Of a stretch of DNA of 64,000 nt, positions 57,963-64,000 are shown in pieces. This DNA comes from Nannocystis sp. GTDB lineage: Bacteria > Myxococcota_A > Polyangia > Nannocystales > Nannocystaceae. The first letter of the stretch is position 1; every line of letters starts with the position of its first letter. The notes beneath the pieces are model-generated. The model was not told the DNA's origin, did not search any database, and worked only from the letters and a program-made list of their open reading frames with translations. Both the position numbers and the translations under genes were made by a program. Where the stretch lies: positions 16,390-80,389 of the forward strand of contig NZ_JADJNN010000025.1 of assembly GCF_016714285.1 (NCBI RefSeq). Reading direction: 5' to 3'.

Positions 57963-59097
57963 ATGAGGACCGTCTGGAGCCTTGAGACGCCGTGGGCGCC
58001 ATATTCCCGTGATGTTCTCGAACGACGGGACGCGCCTCGCGGTCGGCGGGGGCACCTGGTACGGCGAGGGCGGAGTGATGATCGCCGAGCTCGAGACGGG
58101 GACGTTTCGCTGCACCGCGGCGAGCGACCTGCTCGCCACCATCCCGAATCAGCGGAACGCGCCATCGATCGCGGGGGTGTACTTCTCGGCCGATGACCGC
58201 TACCTGGCGGTCGCTACCCGCGGCTCGGGGCAGAGCTATCGCCCGTCGCATCTGTTCGCCGTCGAGGCGCTGGAGCTCGCGCATCGAAGCGTGATGGTGC
58301 ACCGCAGCGAGGACACGATCGGGCGGCCATTCGCCACTGGCGTGCAGCTGGCGGGGAGCTCGATGATCACGCGCCACAACGCGGCGTTTCTGGCGGACTG
58401 CATCTCCATGCACGAGACGCCGCCGCGACTGGAATGCCGGGGCGACGACAGCCGCCAGCACCTGACACACAGCCGAATGATCGTGCGGTGCGGGCGGGTT
58501 CTGACGGGCGGCGGCGGCTCGCCTGCGCTGGTCGAGTGGCGCGCGGACCTCGGGCGCCGCGAGTCGGGCAAGGTCGCCGTGGGGCTGGTCTCGGCACCGT
58601 TCGTCGGCGGGGGAGCAGTCGAGGTCGTGCCGGTGCGAGCATGCGCGCCGGGTGACGGCGATCGCGGCGCTGCCCGGGCAGGGAGGATTTCTTGACCGGC
58701 GGACTCGACGGCGAGCTCGACCGCTGGTCGGGCGGCGATGGGCCAGCGCAGGTGCGATTGGCGGTGCCGGCGGACGAGCTCGAGCGGGCCTCGGCACCGT
58801 TCGTGCAGCCACCGACGTCCCCGGATTCATCGCATCCACCGATCACCTGGGCGACCTGACCGCGCAGCGTCACCGCAATCTGCACGCTGTGCGACGGGCA
58901 ACGGTGGGTGAGCGTCGATGCGGGCGGGCGGCTCCCGCCTATGGCGAGGCGACACATTGCTGGCTGCATGGACCCTACCGACGCCAGGCTCGCCGCGGTG
59001 CCTCGCAGCGCACCCGACCGAGCCGTGGATCGCCGTGGGGATCAAGCAGGGCGGGTTTGCTCGCCCGACCTCGGCGGTGCTCTTGCTCGAGTGCTGA
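57963..59097 (+). pseudogene. Beta-propeller (WD40-like) protein, frame broken
   Basis: Blade-like segments occur in three frames: VWSLETP, then HIPVMFSNDGTRLAVGGG, GVYFSADDRYLAVATRG, VTAIAALPGQGGFLTGGLDG, LRVTAICTLCDG-type strands, and a C-terminal AHPTEPWIAVGIKQGG ending with a stop at 59095-59097. At least three single-base shifts (near 57995, 58660 and 58860) must be crossed. ATG 57963 is the probable start. The gene follows the Mrr-like gene closely on the same strand. It could be a partner of the nuclease or an unrelated propeller. Confidence 0.55.
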
Positions 59098-59308
59098 TCG
59101 GATCGCCGTCGACAAGATTGGTACTCGCACGGACATGATCGATATGATCGGGCCCTTTGCTGCGCGTTACCGCGCACGAGGCGATCAACGCCGGCCGCGA
59201 CGCCGGGAGCGGTCAACGCTCCCTCACCGCCAGCGCGGTGGACGCGGTTCCTCGGCCGCGGCGAGCCGCAGCAGGCGCTGTGCGGCGGGCGATGACCGCC
59301 CGCTGGCA

Positions 59309-62300
59309 CTACGGAATCAGCGCCTCGACCGTCCACTCGCTGCCGATCGTCGCCGACCAGGTGGTCACGCCCGACGGGCTGTCGGGGCGATGCAGGTAGT
59401 CGCCCTTCCACGAGCGCAGCAGCACCTTCGAGCCGCGCAGCTCGAGGTCCACGTTGCCGATGCCCATCGAGAACGTGGTGACCCCTTGCGGCGAATTCGG
59501 GCGGTGCAGACAGTCGCCCTTCGACGAGCGGAGCCAGATCGTCGCGCCGTTGCGGGTCAGACGCCACGTGTCACCGGTCGGCGACGACGTGACCCCGGCG
59601 CCCGCGTCGAGACGGCGCAGATAGTCGCCCTTCCACGACTTGAGCCGGATCGCCTCGAACTTCACGAGCTGATCGAGGTCGGTGATCAACACCGGCTCGA
59701 AGGCGTCGGGGGCCTTCATCGCGGACGAGGCCAGCGAGATCGTCCAGCGCTGATTGGCGCCGACACCCGGCGACATCTGCACAACCGGCGCGCTGCTCTC
59801 CTGGGAGGCCTGCCCAACCTCGAGCGGCAGGCCGCTGTGTTTGGCAGTGATCGAGTAGGAGCCGTCGCCCAGCGGCGTCAGCGAGAAGCGCTGATTGTCG
59901 CCCGCATGCGCCGGCCACTGCAGGGCGATCGCCCCGGGCGCGACCTGTGCATAGTAGATATCGACGTTTCTCCCGGTGTGGCGATTGGTCAGCGTGAACC
60001 ACCCGCCGCCCACGTGGGTGAGGATCCACTTCTGGTGATCGCCGGCGTAGAATCGGCCCTGCGTCACACCGAGGCCATCGTCGAGGCGCCCCCCGGGGAC
60101 CTCGAGCGCCTTGCCGCTGTGCTTTGCGACCATGTGGACGAGCCGGCCGGTATGCGCGGTGAAGTCGTGCTCGACGTCGATCACCTGAAACACCGCCGCG
60201 CCCCCAGAGTCCGCGTCGGCTGCGAGCAGCGCCGGCAGCTTGATGAAGTCCGGCAGCGGCAGCTTGCCGACCCTGACGTACCCACCGGTAGCGACCGACC
60301 GCAGGCGGATCACCTGCGGCTGCATGTTCACATCACCCAGCACCTCGCGGGTGAACAGCTCGCGCGGACCGACCTCGTCGCGCAGGCATGTGAGCGCGAT
60401 GCCGCCGTCCTGGACGCCGATGAAGCGGCGCCCCTGGGCCCGCAGCGCGACGTGGCCGTCGCACAGCTCCTGCAACTCCAACGCCTCCCACCCGCTCACG
60501 AGCTTCGCGTCAGCCAGCACTGGCTCCGCCGGTGGCAGTGTCAGCGCCTCCGGTGGGTTGACCCCGCCGCCGTTGTTCGCCGACACGAACCCTCGATCCG
60601 CCCGTAGCACGACCTGACGCCGCCGCGTCGGCCAGTAGATCGCGCCGGTCACCGACGACCACACGATCTCCCCGGGCGACTCCGGCGTGCCGCGCACCAG
60701 GGTCACCACGCCCTGATTCGCATCGCCATGAAACACGGCCCGGGCGCGCCGACGACGTCGCTCTGCCACAACGTCGCGCCGGCCTGTTCCGGGCCCGCGC
60801 CCGCGCGCACGGCGATCCGCCCGTCCTGCGTGACGATCGCGTGATAGCCCGCCGCTGCCGCCGGCTGCGGGCTCGCCCACGCCCACGGGAGCTTCTGGTC
60901 CTGAATGAGCCCCGGCTGGTAGACCAGCCACGCGGTCAGCGAGCCGAGCGGCCCGCTCGTGCGCTGTCGCATCGCCAGCCGCCCGTTGTCGGCGAGCACC
61001 AGCGAGAACATCCCGTTTGCCGAGCGCTTCGACTCGCCGACGCGGAGGAACTGGCCCGGCCGGAGCAGCGGGCCGGCGACCTCTGGCTGATCGCTCGGCC
61101 GGTCGAGGAGGAAGGTCGCGTCCTCCTTCGTCGGCGCCTCGGTGCCGAGCAAGCGCTCGGCGCAGAACACCGGCGTCGGCGTGACGATCCCCTCGCGCAC
61201 GCGTGGCGACGAGGCAGCGCGGGTTGTCGCTCCTTGCCGTCGGACGCGACCGCGGAACGACGCCCAGCCGGCGAGCCCACGGACCATGCGGAACGTCGTC
61301 CCCTGAGGTCTGGCGCTTGTCGTAGGGCACCAACTTCATCGTCCCGTTGGCGTCGGCGCACCAGCAGCGGCGGCTCGCCGACGGCCTCAAAACGACACGC
61401 CGGTTGGATCTGTCAACCTGGCCACGAGCGGCACGGTCTTGCGGTCGCCGGCGAGGTCGCGCCCGAGCGCCCCCTGGCTGGTGCCGATCACCGTCTGCCC
61501 CTTCAGCGTGCGGACCCGAGCCGTAGTAGCGCGGCCTGCGGCGCCGCCATCGCCGCCGCCAGGGCCGTCGCCTGGATCCGCTCGGCGTCAACGGCGGCCG
61601 TGCGCGCAGGGCCGCGTCGAAGCAGGCGCACGCGCCGACAGCCCGTTAGTCAGCTCCTCCCGCCCGAGCTCCGCCACCGGACCGACGACCCCGATCGCAT
61701 CGGTCACGAAGTCGCCGTTCGGCTTCGGCGCCTGGACCTTTGACCTTCCACTTCAGCTTGCCGGCCTCGTCGGCCGTCTTCTTCTTGCCGTAGATATCGA
61801 GGTCGGTCCATCGCGTAGCGCACGCCGAGGAACATCGGCGGCATCGTGGCCTCCATGAGGATGACGCCGCCGACGCTCACCGCGAGCTTCGCCTTCGGGT
61901 TCGTCTTCAGGCCGAGACCCAGCTTGACCGCCCGCGCCCCGCTCGCCCGCGAGACCGGCCCGAACACCATCGTCACCTGCGCCGACACGCCGGACGGACA
62001 GCGACGGCCTGAGATAACCCGCAGGCTGTCGAAGCGCGAGTCGACGAAGAACCCCCAGCCACCGCCGCTGACATAGAGACCGATGTTGATGCTCGCGGAC
62101 CGCCTTGAGCTTGACGCCGAACGTGATCACGCAGCCAGCCGTGGCACACAGCGACTCGATGCCACGCGCGACCGGATCGCTCAGCAGGTACGCCGCGACC
62201 TCGCGCGCTCGGATCGGAGGCCCGCCGAGCTTCGGCAGGGCTGTAGAAGTAACTGGCGAGCTGCTCCCACACCCACTTCGCGCCGACCTCGAGGGCGTTG

Positions 62301-62700
62301 GACGAAAAACGCCTTGGAGGCCCCGACGGTTGGCTGGCGACGTTCACCGGCGGCCCTCTCCGTCCACTCCCGACCTCGGCGAACGATGTTTTGGACCAAT
62401 CGACCGTGTCCCCGGCCGCCGTCACGCTCCACTTCGCCACACCTCGCCCGCGGTCACGGAGCCCGTCGCCGACGGTTCCCGGACGCATCGACGACCCTGC
62501 CATCGCTCCGAGGATCCGGGCCACGCCGATCGCGTCCTTGGGCGTCCGCGGCCTTGTCGATAAGCAAACTTGCCCTTGTCGTGAGGTCACAAATGGATCG
62601 TCCCAGCTGCTCGGTTTGTACCAAGCTCCATCGCGATCTCCGTCGTTGGCTCGCGACAAGGTAGGCGCCACGAGTGCGGCTAGTAGCGGCCCGCGACCGA
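59309..62700 (-). pseudogene. Large secreted multi-lectin protein (bulb-lectin, ricin-type and fascin-like modules), many frame breaks
   Basis: The C-terminal ~470 residues are open from about 60725 to the stop at 59309. They hold a ricin-type beta-trefoil (HQKWILTHVGGGWFTL, NQRFSLTPLGDGSYSI, NQRWTISL) and then fascin-like repeats (IRLKSWKGDYL, LRSSKGDCLHRP, LLRSWKGDYLHRP). In another frame (60703-61287) lies a bulb-type mannose-binding lectin (GQFLRVGESKRSANGMFS, VTQDGRIAVRAG). Further upstream, in still other frames, are a probable signal peptide (LLAALVAPTLSRA) near 62670 and beta-rich segments (NIGLYVSGGGWGFF, KLGLGLKTNPKAKLAVSVG). At least six breaks are needed. The modules bind sugars or actin-like partners. 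The start is approximate. Confidence 0.65.
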
Positions 62701-63125
62701 TCGGATCACTGCGACCGACACGTGGATCGCCGACAACACACCGCCGCGCCTCGCTCCCGCCGCTGAGTCCGTCGGCGTCGAGCGCGCCCTGTGATCGTGC
62801 GGTTCCAGACCGCACTCGCCGAAATGTGCGGACTATCCAGCCCGTGGAAAGCGAAAGGCGGCGCTCCGCACCCACAGCCGCGAATCGCACGACGCAGGCA
62901 AGCGAGCCTGGTACAGCTCAGCGTGACAATAGTGGCACTGGAGTCGACAGGGGTCCCCGCACCCAAACTTCGAGACCTTCGAAGCCCGTGGCCTGGCGCT
63001 CCGGTCGGAGGTGCAGGCCTATCCACCGCCCACCGGCCGCGTGAGGAAGCGCCATCGGTCATGCCGGTCCGCCCGGCGGACCCGACGGGCCAGTGTTAGG
63101 CGTCCGGCCCGACGAGGAGCCGGCC
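62701..63125. other. Gap without a supportable gene
   Basis: About 425 bp lie between the presumed start of the lectin gene and folE. Frames on both strands are short or lack a plausible start. The region should contain the promoters of both divergent units. I see no clear boxes. Confidence 0.45.
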
Positions 63126-63786
63126 ATGACCCAGACACCCACGCGCTCACAGCCGGGCGCAGCTGATGCTGCGGCCGAAGCCGAGGCCCTCGCGCCGATG
63201 GTCGACGCGGTGAGGACCCTGCTGCGCGGCATCGGCGAGGGGACCCGGGCCGCGAGGGCCTCGAGCGAACGCCCCTGCGCGCGGCCAAGGCGCTGCAGTT
63301 CCTGACGCGGGGCTACGAGCAGTCGCTGACCGCCCTGCTCCAACGGGCGATCTTCAACGTCCGCCACGACGGATGGTGATCGTCCGCGACATCGATATCT
63401 TCTGCATGTGCGAGACCACATGCTCCCCTTCAGTCGGCCGCGCATATCGGCTACCTGCCCGACCGCAAGGTGCTCGGCCTGTCGAAGCTGGCCCGCATCG
63501 CCGATGTTCGCGCGCCAACTGGGGGCAGGCGCCTGACCCGCCAGATCGCTCGAGGCGATCCAGGACGTGCTGCAGCCGCAAGGCGTCGCGGTGGTGATTG
63601 AGGCCAGCCACGCCTACGTGCGATCATGCGCGGCGTACAAAAGCCGCACTCATGGACGGGACCTCGTCGATGGTCGGAGTGTTCAAGGACAATCTGAACA
63701 CCCGCCAGGAGTTCCTGAACCTGATCCGCCACAAAGGTGACCTTTTGATCTGCACTCGCATGATGCACCCAGGGCACCGCTCATGA
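63126..63786 (+). pseudogene. folE: GTP cyclohydrolase I, frame broken
   Basis: ATG 63126 is preceded by GAGGAG. Across shifting frames the protein reads APMVDAVRTLLRGIGE, TPARAAKALQFLTRGYE, VIVRDIDIFCMCEHHMLPF (one C is missing in GAGACCACATG), HIGYLPDRKVLGLSKLARI, and ends TSSMVGVFKDNLNTRQEFL. These are the conserved blocks of GTP cyclohydrolase I, including the zinc-binding Cys and His residues. At least five single-base breaks occur in 650 bp, far too many for a gene that keeps its motifs, so errors in the sequence are likely. The stop overlaps the next ATG as ATGA. The enzyme makes dihydroneopterin triphosphate for folate or 7-deazaguanine synthesis. Confidence 0.82.
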
Positions 63787-64000
63787 TGGAGATCTACCGC
63801 GTATACGGCTTCGAGGCGGCCCATCGCCCGCCGAAGGTCCCCACGCCACAAGTGCGCCCGCCCGCACGGCCACTCCTATACCATCGAGGTCCGGATCCGC
63901 GGCGAGGTCGGCGAGGACAGCGGGTGGATCCTCGACCTCGGCGATCCCGAGCCTCGCCTGGGGAGCCGATTCATCGCATCCTCGACCACCACTATCTCAA
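63783..64000 (+). pseudogene. queD: 6-carboxytetrahydropterin synthase (QueD-like), truncated by the window end, frame broken
   Basis: ATG 63783 begins MMEIYRVYGFEAAHR, the start of the 6-pyruvoyl-tetrahydropterin synthase fold with its first zinc ligand. After one shift the sequence continues HGHSYTIEVRIRGEVGE, then SGWILDLGD, and after another ends with HRILDHHYL at the window edge. These are the zinc and catalytic motifs of QueD. Together with folE immediately upstream (ATGA overlap) this forms the first steps from GTP toward queuosine-type nucleosides. Two breaks in 200 bp suggest sequence errors. Confidence 0.82.

Overview
The window comes from a high-G+C member of the Myxococcota, most likely the Nannocystis-type branch. 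This rests on several traits: very high third-position G+C, secreted lipoproteins whose signal peptide is followed by a long Thr/Ser/Gly-rich linker, an ECF sigma factor next to a Ser/Thr kinase with a TPR tail, a receiver-kinase fusion, an ADYC-domain lipoprotein, a MYXO-CTERM-like tail on a metalloprotease, and FG-GAP lipoproteins. The assignment is inferred from gene content only.

Layout. 1-5.9 kb is the edge of an aryl-polyene-type pigment cluster. A minus-strand operon (ACP, COG4648 membrane protein, acyl-ACP ligase fused to a dehydratase, GT2 glycosyltransferase, LpxL-like acyltransferase, MIO ammonia-lyase cut by the window edge) faces a plus-strand ketoreductase. 6-14.3 kb is mixed housekeeping and signalling: a protein with a DUF2325-like tail, a GAF adenylate cyclase, a small chitin-binding secreted protein, a membrane Nudix-like protein, a HutD/Ves cupin and a glutathione S-transferase. 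14.3-23 kb holds surface lipoproteins around an ECF sigma/kinase pair. 23.1-30.1 kb is a five-gene operon (SWIM, unknown, MoxR AAA+, DUF5682, VWA) resembling the enterobacterial Yeh module. 30.3-35.1 kb carries a CtlX-type hydrolase, DUF1304, an L,D-transpeptidase and a receiver-Ser/Thr kinase fusion. 35.2-41.9 kb has an M36-like metalloprotease and two more lipoproteins.

From about 41.9 kb the region looks acquired. An FG-GAP lipoprotein gene stops abruptly in front of a tyrosine integrase that carries an extra DUF4096 transposase-type domain. Behind it lie gene remnants and a minus-strand three-gene module: an HTH/coiled-coil/TM protein, a CHAT protease-SIR2 fusion, and an nSTAND1 NTPase-TM-WD40 protein. 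This is the best candidate for an undescribed NTP-dependent conflict (defence) system. An IS21-family element, a small regulator, an Mrr-like nuclease and a beta-propeller gene follow. The last 5 kb carry a multi-lectin protein and a folE-queD pair, both badly broken by single-base indels.

Two patterns cut across the window. A 14-bp palindrome (TGTCC-N4-GGACA) recurs in intergenic DNA and inside genes, three times in frame in the pigment ligase. Reading-frame breaks are concentrated in 9.7-10.4 kb and beyond about 35 kb, often at short homopolymers while protein motifs stay intact on both sides; this points to consensus errors rather than wholesale decay, so frameshifted genes should be read as probably intact in the organism.
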